This document shows positions 7,887 to 14,748 of a stretch of 26,659 nucleotides of DNA, piece after piece; within the stretch, counting starts at the first letter, position 1, and each line of letters starts with the position of its first letter. The stretch is from CAZXYF01 sp964644705. Lineage in GTDB: Bacteria > Planctomycetota > Brocadiia > SM23-32. Where the stretch lies: contig CAZXYF010000018.1 of NCBI GenBank assembly GCA_964644705.1, positions 1-26,659 of the forward strand, written 5' to 3'. A model generated the notes under the pieces. It searched no databases, was not told the origin of the DNA, and saw only the letters and a program-made list of their open reading frames with translations. The translations under genes were made by a program, and so were the position numbers.

Positions 7887-7897
7887 CCGGCGGTCAG
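7883..7897 (+). other. Perfect hairpin spanning the rpsJ stop codon
   Basis: CTGACC (7883-7888), GGC, GGTCAG (7892-7897) form a 6-bp stem that includes the TGA stop. No T-run follows, so it is not a standard terminator. The same CTGACC/GGTCAG core forms the terminator after rplQ at the far end of the cluster. It could be an attenuation or RNA-processing element, or a decayed terminator. Confidence 0.35.
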
Positions 7898-8222
7898 TGT
7901 TGCCACGTCCTGAGAATGTGTTGATTCAGGCGTGATCGACGATGATCCAACCTTATTGCGTGTTGTGATTACAGGGTCCGATGAGTGGGGTTGAATACCG
8001 TTGTGCGAAGCTAATAACGGCGGTGAGTAGGGACTTCTGTTGAGCAGCACTCCTCAAGAATGATTTTTATCCCGCTGACGCGACTTGGTTCGTGTCCGTA
8101 ACTTTTACTTCCAGGGGCATTAGCTGTGTCCTGCGAAGAAACAATTGTTTACGGAAGTGCGGGTCGTGAATAGATATCACAAGTAACTTATGGGCTTTTA
8201 CGCCCCAGCCGGAGCGACGAAA
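7887..8222. other. Long rpsJ-rplC spacer with potential RNA structure
   Basis: No coding frame is supported in these 336 bases. TCCGTAA (8095-8101) can pair with TTACGGA (8149-8155), while ACTTCC (8107-8112) can pair with GGAAGT (8153-8158); the two helices exclude each other. AAACAATTGTTT (8139-8150) is a perfect palindrome, and GGGC/GCCC (8192-8195 with 8202-8205) forms a hairpin directly before the rplC ribosome-binding site. No good internal promoter was found. Confidence 0.4.
8211..8214 (+). promoter_or_regulatory. Shine-Dalgarno sequence that fixes the rplC start
   Basis: GGAG lies 8 bases before the ATG at 8223. The upstream in-frame ATG at 8190 has no ribosome-binding site and falls just before a hairpin. 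Confidence 0.65.
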
Positions 8223-8849
8223 ATGGTTAAAGCGCTACTGGGCAAAAAAATAGGAATGACTCAGGTTTTTGACGAGGACGATACACGTGTCCCCGTGACA
8301 GTCCTGCAGGTTGGTCCCTGCGCGGTTGTTCAGGTTAAAGAGGATGAATCTGGCACTTGCACAGCTGTGCAGATAGGATTTGACGATAAGAAGAGAAAAA
8401 ACACCTCTAAACCGTTGTTGGGTCATTTTGATAAGGCAGGCGTTACCCCCAAGCGGGTCCTGCGAGACGTGGCCCCGGAGGAAGGTGTTGATCTGCAGCC
8501 GGGTGAGCAACTGGGGGCCGAGGTATTCGATGACGTCGAGCTCGTGGATGTTGTCGGAAAATCCAAAGGCCGAGGATTTGCCGGTGTTGTTCGGCGGCAT
8601 GGTTTCGCCGGTGGTCCGAAGACCCATGGCGGGAAAATGGATCGACGGTCCGGTTCAATCGGGCCGGGTACCGATCCCGGGCACGTGATTAAGGGCCGTC
8701 GGATGGCCGGGCACATGGGCAATGAGCGCACAACAATGCGAAATCTCAGAGTTGTCCGTGTGGACGAAAAACGAAATGTGTTGTTGGTCAAAGGAAGCGT
8801 CCCGGGAAGTAAAAAGAGTTACGTCCTGGTCCGTAAAGTTGAGCAGTAA
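8223..8849 (+). CDS. rplC: 50S ribosomal protein L3
   Basis: L3 is an early-assembly 50S protein whose long loop reaches toward the peptidyl-transferase centre. The 208-residue product begins MVKALLGKKIGMTQVFDEDD, the normal L3 N-terminus, and carries the core KSKGRGFAGVVRRHGFAGG followed by THGGKMDRRSGSIGPGTDPG and the motif GRRMAGHMGNERTT. The glutamine that PrmB methylates in E. coli L3 lies in this core region; whether it is present here needs alignment. The start at 8223 is preferred over 8190 because of the GGAG site and family N-terminus. It follows the long rpsJ-rplC spacer and precedes rplD by 61 bases. Confidence 0.97.
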   Translation: MVKALLGKKIGMTQVFDEDDTRVPVTVLQVGPCAVVQVKEDESGTCTAVQIGFDDKKRKNTSKPLLGHFDKAGVTPKRVLRDVAPEEGVDLQPGEQLGAEVFDDVELVDVVGKSKGRGFAGVVRRHGFAGGPKTHGGKMDRRSGSIGPGTDPGHVIKGRRMAGHMGNERTTMRNLRVVRVDEKRNVLLVKGSVPGSKKSYVLVRKVEQ

Positions 8850-8910
8850 ACAGTCAAGTTGATTCAAAAAGTGATACGTTACAAGCTGATCCCGAAGAAC
8901 GGGTAGAAAA

Positions 8911-9585
8911 ATGATTGAGATTCCAATTTACAATATGGCAGGCGAGCTCCAGGCGGAGAAAGATTTCGACGAGGCTCGTCTGGGTGGAGAAGTGCGGCCG
9001 GAGGTCCTGCGGCAAGCCGTGATAACGTATGAGGCCAATCAGAGACAGGGCAACGCCAAAACAAAGACCCGCGCTGAAACAAGCTACAGTAACGTAAAGC
9101 CATGGCCCCAGAAGCATACTGGCCGCGCAAGGGCAGGATCGCGGAACAGTCCGTTGTGGGTTGGTGGTGCGGTGACGTTTGGGCCGCAGCCCCGTGACTA
9201 TTCCAAAAAGATGAACAAAAAGATGCGTATGCGCGCCGTGGCGTCTGCCTTGCTGGGCAAGATGGAGTCCGATGAGGTGAAAATTGTCGAGGAGTTGACT
9301 CTTCCTCAACCCAAGACGAGGGAAATGGCCTCGGTGCTGGACGCGCTTGGTGTTGAGAGAAAGTTTCTTATTGTGTTGCCAGATCACGATGATCTGCTGT
9401 GGCGTTGTACTCGCAACATTGAAGGGTCATCGATGATGGCGGCTCGGGAGCTGAATGCTTACCGTGTTCTATGGGCTCATGACGTGATTTTCACCAAAGA
9501 TGCGTTTGATGCTGCGGTCGAACGTTTGGAACTGCAGTTTGGCGACAAGAGTCATGCAACCAGAGAAATGACAGAAGGTGAATGA
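8911..9585 (+). CDS. rplD: 50S ribosomal protein L4
   Basis: L4 binds 23S rRNA domain I and its loop lines the exit tunnel. The 224 residues include the tunnel-loop motif KPWPQKHTGRARAGSRNSP and the conserved GGAVTFGPQPRDYSKKMNKK. The last 60 residues (ARELNAYRVLWAHDVIFTKDA) are the usual C-terminal domain. In E. coli, L4 represses its own operon through the leader upstream of rpsJ; here the unusual leader-like spacer lies before rplC instead. The stop codon is separated from the preferred rplW start by 2 bases. The ribosome-binding site (GGGTAGAAAA) is weak. Confidence 0.97.
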   Translation: MIEIPIYNMAGELQAEKDFDEARLGGEVRPEVLRQAVITYEANQRQGNAKTKTRAETSYSNVKPWPQKHTGRARAGSRNSPLWVGGAVTFGPQPRDYSKKMNKKMRMRAVASALLGKMESDEVKIVEELTLPQPKTREMASVLDALGVERKFLIVLPDHDDLLWRCTRNIEGSSMMAARELNAYRVLWAHDVIFTKDAFDAAVERLELQFGDKSHATREMTEGE

Positions 9586-9587
9586 AG

Positions 9588-9872
9588 ATGGATGCGTATC
9601 AAATCATAAAGCGGCCGCTCCACACGGAAAAGAGCGTTGAGGATATCAGAGAGAACAATTGCTATCATTTCGAGGTGGATCGGCGGGCGAATAAACCCCA
9701 GATTCGGGAAGCCATTGAGGCACTTTTTGCTGATGTAAAGGTATTATCAGTCAATACCGCACCAATTCGCGGCAAAACCCGACGGATGGGGTGGGTTGAA
9801 GGGCGGACTCCCGATCGCAAAAAAGCGTTCGTGACGATCCGACCAGGCGACACTATTGATATCGGATATTAG
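9588..9872 (+). CDS. rplW: 50S ribosomal protein L23
   Basis: L23 sits at the tunnel exit and is the docking site for trigger factor and SRP. The 94-residue product begins MDAYQIIKRPLHTEKSVED and carries the conserved YHFEVDRRANKPQIREAIE and the loop around RGKTRRMGWVEGRTPDRKKA. An in-frame ATG at 9582 overlaps the rplD stop (ATGA) and would add two residues. I prefer 9588 because GAAGGTG (9574-9580) then has a 7-base spacer rather than 1. Either way translation is coupled to rplD. Confidence 0.95.
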   Translation: MDAYQIIKRPLHTEKSVEDIRENNCYHFEVDRRANKPQIREAIEALFADVKVLSVNTAPIRGKTRRMGWVEGRTPDRKKAFVTIRPGDTIDIGY

Positions 9873-9898
9873 AAGGAAACGGCCAAAGGAGCAGAAAA

Positions 9899-10726
9899 AT
9901 GGCGCAAAAACAATATAAAGCAACAACAAACGGTCGTCGTGGGATGTCCGTTGATGACTTCTCGGATATTACCACGAGCGAACCTGAAAAATCGCTGTTG
10001 CGTCCTTTGAAGAAGACCGGTGGACGTAATAGCCAGGGACGCATGACGAGCCGGCACCGCGGTGGCGGTCACAAACGCCGTTATCGAATGATAGACTGGC
10101 GGCGGAGCGATAAGGATGGCATGAACGCTACGGTGCAAACCATCGAGTATGATCCCAATCGTAGTGCCCGGATTGCTCTCGTCGAGTACGAAGATGGCGA
10201 AAAACGCTACATTCTGGCCCCGGCGGGCCTGGAAGTTGGACAGAATATCGTCAACGGTGACCGCACGGAGCCGCGGACCGGAAATTGTATGTGCCTCAAA
10301 AACGTTCCGCTTGGACTGTATGTCCACAATGTTGAGTTACAACCCGGGGCTGGAGGACAGATCGTTCGAAGTGCTGGCTCTGCCGCCCAGGTAAGTGCTC
10401 GTGAAGGCCGCTACGTGCATCTGATTCTTCCCAGCGGTGAAGTGCGACAGGTACTCGGGAACTGTCGGTGCACTATCGGACGCGTCAGCAACATCGAACA
10501 TGAAGCGCGGAATGTGGGTACAGCCGGCCGCAGTCGTCATATGGGGCGACGCCCAACTGTTCGAGGAAAGGCACAGAATCCCGTATCTCACCCTCTGGGT
10601 GGTGGTGAAGGACGCAGTAACGGTGGACGGCATCCGGTTTCTCCAGAGGGAGTGCCAGCGAAAGGTGGCAAGACCCGTAAACGTAAGAAATATAGCGATC
10701 GGTTGATCGTTAGCAGGAGGAAGTGA
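9899..10726 (+). CDS. rplB: 50S ribosomal protein L2
   Basis: L2 is a universal 50S protein needed for subunit association and peptidyl-transferase activity. The 275 residues show the standard N-terminus (LLRPLKKTGGRNSQGRMTSR), the RNA-binding GGGHKRRYRMIDWRR, and the C-terminal loop RPTVRGKAQNPV followed by GGGEGRSNGGRHPVSP. The catalytic-loop sequence is SHPL (230-233), where nearly all bacteria have DHPH. The first histidine (H231, equivalent to E. coli His229 in mature numbering) is kept; the flanking Asp and the second His are replaced. A clear AAAGGAG lies just upstream, and rpsS follows after 7 bases. Confidence 0.98.
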   Translation: MAQKQYKATTNGRRGMSVDDFSDITTSEPEKSLLRPLKKTGGRNSQGRMTSRHRGGGHKRRYRMIDWRRSDKDGMNATVQTIEYDPNRSARIALVEYEDGEKRYILAPAGLEVGQNIVNGDRTEPRTGNCMCLKNVPLGLYVHNVELQPGAGGQIVRSAGSAAQVSAREGRYVHLILPSGEVRQVLGNCRCTIGRVSNIEHEARNVGTAGRSRHMGRRPTVRGKAQNPVSHPLGGGEGRSNGGRHPVSPEGVPAKGGKTRKRKKYSDRLIVSRRK

Positions 10727-10733
10727 GGATACA

Positions 10734-11027
10734 ATGAGCCGATCTCTCAAAAAAGGACCTTATGTAGATGATAAACTCCTCAAAAAAGTGATGCGTCAAA
10801 AAGAGGAGCGTTCGGACGAACCGATAAAAACGTGGGCTCGTTCATGCACTATTATACCTGATTTTGTGGGTCATACGTTTGCCGTGCACAATGGCAGGAA
10901 GCACATCAATGTCAGTGTGACGGAGGAGATGGTCGGGCATAAACTGGGTGAGTTTGCACCGACGCGGATATTCCGCGGACATGGCCGTGCCCGAGCCGCC
11001 GGCGAAGAGGAGATGGAAGAAGTCTAA
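10734..11027 (+). CDS. rpsS: 30S ribosomal protein S19
   Basis: S19 lies in the 30S head beside S13. The 97 residues match the family: MSRSLKKGPYVDDKLLKKV, TWARSCTIIPDFVGHTFAVHNGRKHI and GHKLGEFAPTRIFRGHG. The usual length is about 90; the extra C-terminus is acidic (GEEEMEEV), the first of several acidic tails in this cluster. The ribosome-binding site GAGGAT lies just upstream. The 75 bases before rplV hold no gene and end in GAGGAG, the rplV site. Confidence 0.98.
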   Translation: MSRSLKKGPYVDDKLLKKVMRQKEERSDEPIKTWARSCTIIPDFVGHTFAVHNGRKHINVSVTEEMVGHKLGEFAPTRIFRGHGRARAAGEEEMEEV

Positions 11028-11102
11028 GCGCAAGAATGTCCGTGGTGGTGGAGCGAAGTTGATTGGGAAGGACATTATCCACGCCGCGCTGAGGAGATAA
11101 TT

Positions 11103-11438
11103 ATGGAATTCAATGCAAAACATCGTTATGCAAAAATATCAGCCCGCAAAGCGAGGCCGGTTGCGGATCTCGTGAGAGGGAAGCATGTCAATGACGCAAT
11201 GCAAATTTTGCGGCAGACAAACAAGCGTGCGTCCCAAATGGTGGATAAAGTGCTCAGATCGGCCATCGCTAACGCGGATGAGAGTCTGGAAGCGGAAATG
11301 GACGATCTCTGGGTCAAAGAAATAAGAGTTGACGAAGGACCGACCAGGAAGCGCCATCGGCCCAGGGCACGAGGAAGGGCTACACCTGAGCGTCGACGAA
11401 CGAGTCATATTAGTATCGTGTTGGATGACCAACGCTAA
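11103..11438 (+). CDS. rplV: 50S ribosomal protein L22
   Basis: L22 spans 23S rRNA domains and its beta-hairpin lines the exit tunnel, near the macrolide site. The 111 residues show AKHRYAKISARKARPVADLV at the N-terminus, ALxSAIANA-type helix (VLRSAIANADES), and the tunnel hairpin VDEGPTRKRHRPRARGRATP. Length and order are normal. It starts after a GAGGAG site and is followed by rpsC after 11 bases. Confidence 0.98.
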   Translation: MEFNAKHRYAKISARKARPVADLVRGKHVNDAMQILRQTNKRASQMVDKVLRSAIANADESLEAEMDDLWVKEIRVDEGPTRKRHRPRARGRATPERRRTSHISIVLDDQR

Positions 11439-11449
11439 ACGGAGGTATT

Positions 11450-12121
11450 ATGGGCCAGAAGGCAAGACCTACAGGATTGAGACTGGGAATCACTGAGGAT
11501 TGGCGTTCACGCTGGTACGCCGACAAGGAACATTTCGGCGATTACCTGGTTGAAGATGAGAAGATACGCCGACATATCAAAAGTGAGTATTATTTCGCCG
11601 GTCTGTCAAAAATTGAAATCGAGCGGACGCGAGAGGAGCTGAACATAATCTGTCATTGCGCCCGGCCCGGCCTGTTGATTGGCCGGAAGGGCTCGGAAGT
11701 GGAGCGACTGAAAGGTCAGCTGCAGAAGATGACGGATCAGTCCGTGGAGATCAATGTGCAGGAAGTATCTCAGCCCGAAATTGACGCTCAGCTCGTGGCT
11801 GAGGAAGTAGCTCAACAACTGGAGCGGCGTTCGTCCTTCCGGCGCACTATCGAAAAATCGGCCGATATGGCAATGGATGCTGGAGCCGAGGGTGTGCGAA
11901 TTGAGATATCGGGGCGACTGGGAGGATCAGAAATCGCTCGCACGGTGAACGTGAGTGAGGGAAGCATTCCTCTCCATACGTTGAAAGCAAAGATTGATTA
12001 TGGATTTACGGAAGCAAACACTAAATATGGATCTATCGGGGTAAAGGTGTGGATCAACAACGGCGTTCTTCCCCCTGGCACCAAAAGCCCCAAGGAGGAT
12101 AACGATGGCGAAAATGCCTAG
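11450..12121 (+). CDS. rpsC: 30S ribosomal protein S3
   Basis: S3 forms part of the mRNA entry channel. The 223 residues include the N-terminal MGQKARPTGLRLGI, a KH domain with the GLLIGRKG loop (74-81), and the C-terminal domain GRLGGSEIART...IPLHTLKAKIDYG. Two details differ from E. coli: the helicase-associated residues R131, R132 and K135 are R131, R132 and E135 here, and the WYREGRVPL segment reads NVSEGSIPL (167-175), losing two arginines. The tail (KEDNDGENA) is acidic. Its last 17 bases overlap rplP, whose Shine-Dalgarno sequence lies inside rpsC. Confidence 0.98.
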   Translation: MGQKARPTGLRLGITEDWRSRWYADKEHFGDYLVEDEKIRRHIKSEYYFAGLSKIEIERTREELNIICHCARPGLLIGRKGSEVERLKGQLQKMTDQSVEINVQEVSQPEIDAQLVAEEVAQQLERRSSFRRTIEKSADMAMDAGAEGVRIEISGRLGGSEIARTVNVSEGSIPLHTLKAKIDYGFTEANTKYGSIGVKVWINNGVLPPGTKSPKEDNDGENA

Positions 12122-12524
12122 TCGAGTCAAGTATCGTAAGACGCAACGTGGTACTATCCGCGGAGAAGCCAGCCGCGGTAACCGCGTAAGTTTCGGTGAA
12201 TATGGGCTGCAGTCTCTCGGTAAGGGCTGGATCAGCTCCCATCAACTCGAGGCGGGTCGTGTTGCAATCGGCCATTACCTCCGAGATGAGGGCAAACTGA
12301 CTATTCGCGTGTTCCCGGACAAAAGTGTAACGTCCACGCCGGCCGAAACCCGTATGGGTACGGGTAAAGGGGAACCGGAAGACTGGGTGGCAGTAGTGAA
12401 ACCGGGTACGGTGATTTATGAGCTGGGAGGATTGCCGGAGGAATTGGTGAGAGAAGCTTTTGCACGGGCCGCAGCGAAAATACCCGTGAAAACTAAGATG
12501 TTGCATCGGAGATTCAAAGTATGA
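12105..12524 (+). CDS. rplP: 50S ribosomal protein L16
   Basis: L16 lies close to the A and P sites of the 50S subunit and helps position tRNA. The 139 residues include VKYRKTQRGTIRGEASRG, the glycine-rich VSFGEYGLQSLGKG, IRVFPDKSVTSTPAETRMG and the helix LPEELVREAFARAAAKIPVK. The ATG at 12105 is supported by AAGGAGG (12092-12098) with a 6-base spacer, so it overlaps rpsC by 17 bases; a second ATG at 12114 is less well placed. The stop codon overlaps the rpmC start (ATGA). Confidence 0.97.
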   Translation: MAKMPSRVKYRKTQRGTIRGEASRGNRVSFGEYGLQSLGKGWISSHQLEAGRVAIGHYLRDEGKLTIRVFPDKSVTSTPAETRMGTGKGEPEDWVAVVKPGTVIYELGGLPEELVREAFARAAAKIPVKTKMLHRRFKV

Positions 12525-12721
12525 AGGCGAGTGAACTCAGAGGTCAGTCCAGGGAAGACCTGCTTCAGGAGTTGGAGCGTAAAAAGGAGAGCCTGTTCGA
12601 CATGCGGTTTCAATGGCAGGCGGATGAGTCCCCTGATACGTCGAGAAAAGCACAGATACGGAAAGATATCGCACGGATAAAAACCGTATTGCGTGAGATG
12701 GAATTGTCCGAGGAAGAGTAA
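12521..12721 (+). CDS. rpmC: 50S ribosomal protein L29
   Basis: L29 is a small helical 50S protein near the tunnel exit. The 66 residues match the two-helix family pattern: MKASELRGQSREDLLQELER, LFDMRFQWQADES and RKDIARIKTVLREMEL. It overlaps rplP by 4 bases (ATGA), so translation is likely coupled. The 58-base gap before rpsQ contains a perfect small hairpin (12740-12753). Confidence 0.97.
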   Translation: MKASELRGQSREDLLQELERKKESLFDMRFQWQADESPDTSRKAQIRKDIARIKTVLREMELSEEE

Positions 12722-12739
12722 TCGGTAGATAAATATTAG

Positions 12740-12753
12740 CGGCCGAGTGGCCG
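12740..12753 (+). other. Small hairpin between rpmC and rpsQ
   Basis: CGGCC (12740-12744), GAGT, GGCCG (12749-12753) form a 5-bp stem with a 4-base loop. A short TTTT run follows after about 7 bases, too far for a standard terminator. It may be a weak attenuator or processing site, or chance. Confidence 0.25.
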
Positions 12754-12779
12754 GGAATACTTTTAGGTGTGAGAAGACG

Positions 12780-13058
12780 ATGAAAAGACGAGCCCGCGGT
12801 ATAGTAACCAGCGATAAAATGAACAAGACGATTAAGGTGAGTGTGAAACGCGTTCGCCAGCACCCCAGATACAAAAAGTATCTGCAAAAACAGACCTCGC
12901 TAACGGTCCACGATCCACACAATACCGCGCAGGAAGGTGATCTCGTGGAGGTTGAGGAAACACGACCGCTGTCGAAAACCAAATCATGGCGGTTTTTGCG
13001 GGTGGTGAAGAGATCGGCGGAATACCAATCGATCAGTGGTGAGTTGAGCGCTGAATAG
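12780..13058 (+). CDS. rpsQ: 30S ribosomal protein S17
   Basis: S17 is a primary 16S-binding OB-fold protein. The 92-residue product begins MKRRARGIVTSDKMNKTIKV and carries HPRYKKYLQKQTSLTVHDP and GDLVEVEETRPLSKTKSWRF, both standard. An upstream in-frame GTG (12747) would add 11 non-family residues; the ATG at 12780 gives the normal N-terminus. The C-terminus is a few residues longer than E. coli S17. Confidence 0.96.
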   Translation: MKRRARGIVTSDKMNKTIKVSVKRVRQHPRYKKYLQKQTSLTVHDPHNTAQEGDLVEVEETRPLSKTKSWRFLRVVKRSAEYQSISGELSAE

Positions 13059-13109
13059 CACATCAGTGTTTTGTACTAGTGATAAACATTAGCAGTTCAG
13101 GCGACCGCT

Positions 13110-13478
13110 ATGATAATGGAACAAACAGTATTGGATGTTGCGGATAACACCGGTGCGCGAACCGTGCGTTGTTTCAAGGTGTTGGGCGGAACCGGACGTC
13201 GGTACGCGCATGTTGGCGATGTGATTGTGGGTAGCGTGAAAAAGGTGATTCCCGGGAGCGAGGTCAAGCATGGCGAAGTTGTTCGTGGGGTTGTTGTTCG
13301 GACGAAGCAACCCATTCAACGCGATGACGGGAGCTATGTAAGGTTTGATCGTAATGCTCTGGTTTTGATTGGAGACGATGAGGAACCGCGTGGCACGCGC
13401 ATATTTGGCGCGATTCCCCGTGAGCTTCGAACGGAGAATTACATGCGAATTATTAGTCTGGCTGCCGAAGTTGTATGA
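13110..13478 (+). CDS. rplN: 50S ribosomal protein L14
   Basis: L14 lies at the 30S-50S interface and is the binding site of the silencing factor RsfS in other bacteria. The 122 residues match the family over the full length: MIMEQTVLDVADNTGARTVR, VGDVIVGSVKKVIP, VRGVVVRTKQPIQRDDGSYV and FGAIPRELR. It is the first gene of the spc part of the cluster; no separate promoter was found in the 51 bases upstream. Confidence 0.98.
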   Translation: MIMEQTVLDVADNTGARTVRCFKVLGGTGRRYAHVGDVIVGSVKKVIPGSEVKHGEVVRGVVVRTKQPIQRDDGSYVRFDRNALVLIGDDEEPRGTRIFGAIPRELRTENYMRIISLAAEVV

Positions 13479-13504
13479 CTTGACAGGAAAAGTGAGCAGG
13501 TAAT

Positions 13505-13849
13505 ATGAGTAAAATGCATGTGCGGAAAAACGACATGGTGGAAGTGATTGCGGGCGAGTACAAAGGCGTACGCGCACCGGTTTTACGGGCGCTGCCGAAG
13601 GAGAATCGTGTTGTTGTGGAAGGGGTTAATGTTGTGTATAAACACGTTCAGCCGGACCGAGAGAATCCCCAGGGTGGACGAATCGAACGGGAAGCCCCAA
13701 TTCACGCTTCCAACGTTATGCTGATGTGCCAGAATCGCGAATGCGAGAAGCACGATGACCCCGTTCGAACCCGTACGAAGGTGGAACCGGACGGCTCAAA
13801 GGATCGAGTTTGTGTCAAATGCGGTCATCCGATAGTACCACAGGAATAA
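13505..13849 (+). CDS. rplX: 50S ribosomal protein L24
   Basis: L24 initiates 50S assembly. The 114 residues open with the KOW motif (KNDMVEVIAGEYKGVRAPVL) and include VVVEGVNVVYKHVQP. The C-terminal part has a zinc-finger-like arrangement, MLMCQNREC then VCVKCGHPIVP. The first cysteine pair is spaced C-x4-C rather than the usual C-x2-C, so metal binding is likely but not certain. Confidence 0.97.
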   Translation: MSKMHVRKNDMVEVIAGEYKGVRAPVLRALPKENRVVVEGVNVVYKHVQPDRENPQGGRIEREAPIHASNVMLMCQNRECEKHDDPVRTRTKVEPDGSKDRVCVKCGHPIVPQE

Positions 13850-13883
13850 AAGATAACAGCCTAACGCTGCAGAAGGTGCAAAA

Positions 13884-14468
13884 ATGAATGATGAAAACAC
13901 ACAAACCGAACAGGCGACTGCCCCACCACCCCGCCTGCAGGTGAGATACAGGGATGAAATTGTGCCGGAACTTATGGACCGGCTGGACGTAGAAAACAGC
14001 CTAGCAGTGCCGAAGATGGACAAGATAGTTGTAAATAGCGGCATTGGTGATGCACCTGAAAAAGAAAATTTGGCGGAAGAGGCCGTCGAAGTACTCTCGG
14101 AGATTACCGGTCAAAGAGCTGTCATCACGCGTTCGCGCAAGAGCGTCGCGGGATTTGGAATACGTGCCGGTGTTCCGGTGGGGTGCAAGGTCACGGTTCG
14201 GCAGGAACGCATGTATGAGTTTCTGGACCGACTCATCAGTGTGGTCATGCCCCGTATACGAGATTTCCGTGGGCTATCAACCGACTCGTTCGATGGAAGT
14301 GGGAATTACAGCCTTGGCATCGACGAACATTTCGTCTTTCCGGAAATCGATCCGGATGAGCTGGATAATCTGTTTGGCATGGATGTGACGATGGTAACCA
14401 CGGCTGAGTCGGATCCGGAGGCGCTCGAGTTGTTGCGCCTGCTTGGCCTACCGTTCCGTGAGGAGTGA
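13884..14468 (+). CDS. rplE: 50S ribosomal protein L5
   Basis: L5 belongs to the 5S rRNA complex in the central protuberance. The 194 residues include VPKMDKIVVNSGIGDA, ITGQRAVITRSRKSVAGFGI, GCKVTVRQERMYEFLDRLI and NYSLGIDEHFVFPEI, all family hallmarks. A hydrophilic N-terminal extension (MNDENTQTEQATAPPPR) makes it about 15 residues longer than usual. A GAAGGT site precedes the ATG. Confidence 0.97.
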   Translation: MNDENTQTEQATAPPPRLQVRYRDEIVPELMDRLDVENSLAVPKMDKIVVNSGIGDAPEKENLAEEAVEVLSEITGQRAVITRSRKSVAGFGIRAGVPVGCKVTVRQERMYEFLDRLISVVMPRIRDFRGLSTDSFDGSGNYSLGIDEHFVFPEIDPDELDNLFGMDVTMVTTAESDPEALELLRLLGLPFREE

Positions 14469-14482
14469 AAACGCTGATTTAC

Positions 14483-14501
14483 AGGAGGTGTTATAAACAC
14501 C
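14483..14501 (+). promoter_or_regulatory. rpsN Shine-Dalgarno sequence overlapped by a perfect hairpin
   Basis: AGGAGG (14483-14488) lies 14 bases before the rpsN ATG, farther than ideal. GGTGTT (14487-14492), ATA, AACACC (14496-14501) form a perfect 6-bp hairpin that uses the last two bases of the Shine-Dalgarno sequence and ends one base before the ATG. Folding would either mask part of the site or shorten the effective spacing. Confidence 0.5.
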
Positions 14502-14502
14502 G

Positions 14503-14697
14503 ATGGCTCGAAAAGCCCAAATTGTCAAAAGCGAAAAAGACAAAGACGAACTGAAGTATTCGACACGTCACGTAAACCGGTGCAAGCTGTGTGGACGGGC
14601 GCGAGGTTATATGCGAAAGTTTAAGATTTGCAGGATTTGTTTCCGCGAGTTGGCCACCCAGGGCAAGATCCCCGGTGTGAAAAAGGCCAGCTGGTAA
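14503..14697 (+). CDS. rpsN: 30S ribosomal protein S14, zinc-binding type
   Basis: S14 binds the 30S head late in assembly. The 64-residue product is the short zinc form, with CKLCGRARG and CRICFRELA giving the C-x2-C...C-x2-C site, and the conserved end GKIPGVKKASW. This is the C+ (zinc-containing) paralogue rather than the longer zinc-free form. Translation may be influenced by the hairpin between its ribosome-binding site and ATG. Confidence 0.98.
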   Translation: MARKAQIVKSEKDKDELKYSTRHVNRCKLCGRARGYMRKFKICRICFRELATQGKIPGVKKASW

Positions 14698-14748
14698 CTG
14701 GCGGGAACGCCTCCAACTTGATGCTTACCCCTGAGAGGTGATAAAGAT

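Noticed and set aside
13480..13506. TTGACA followed by TAATAT just before rplX, resembling a promoter
   Set aside because: The spacer is only 15 bases and transcription would start inside rplX, so it cannot serve that gene; it is probably chance.
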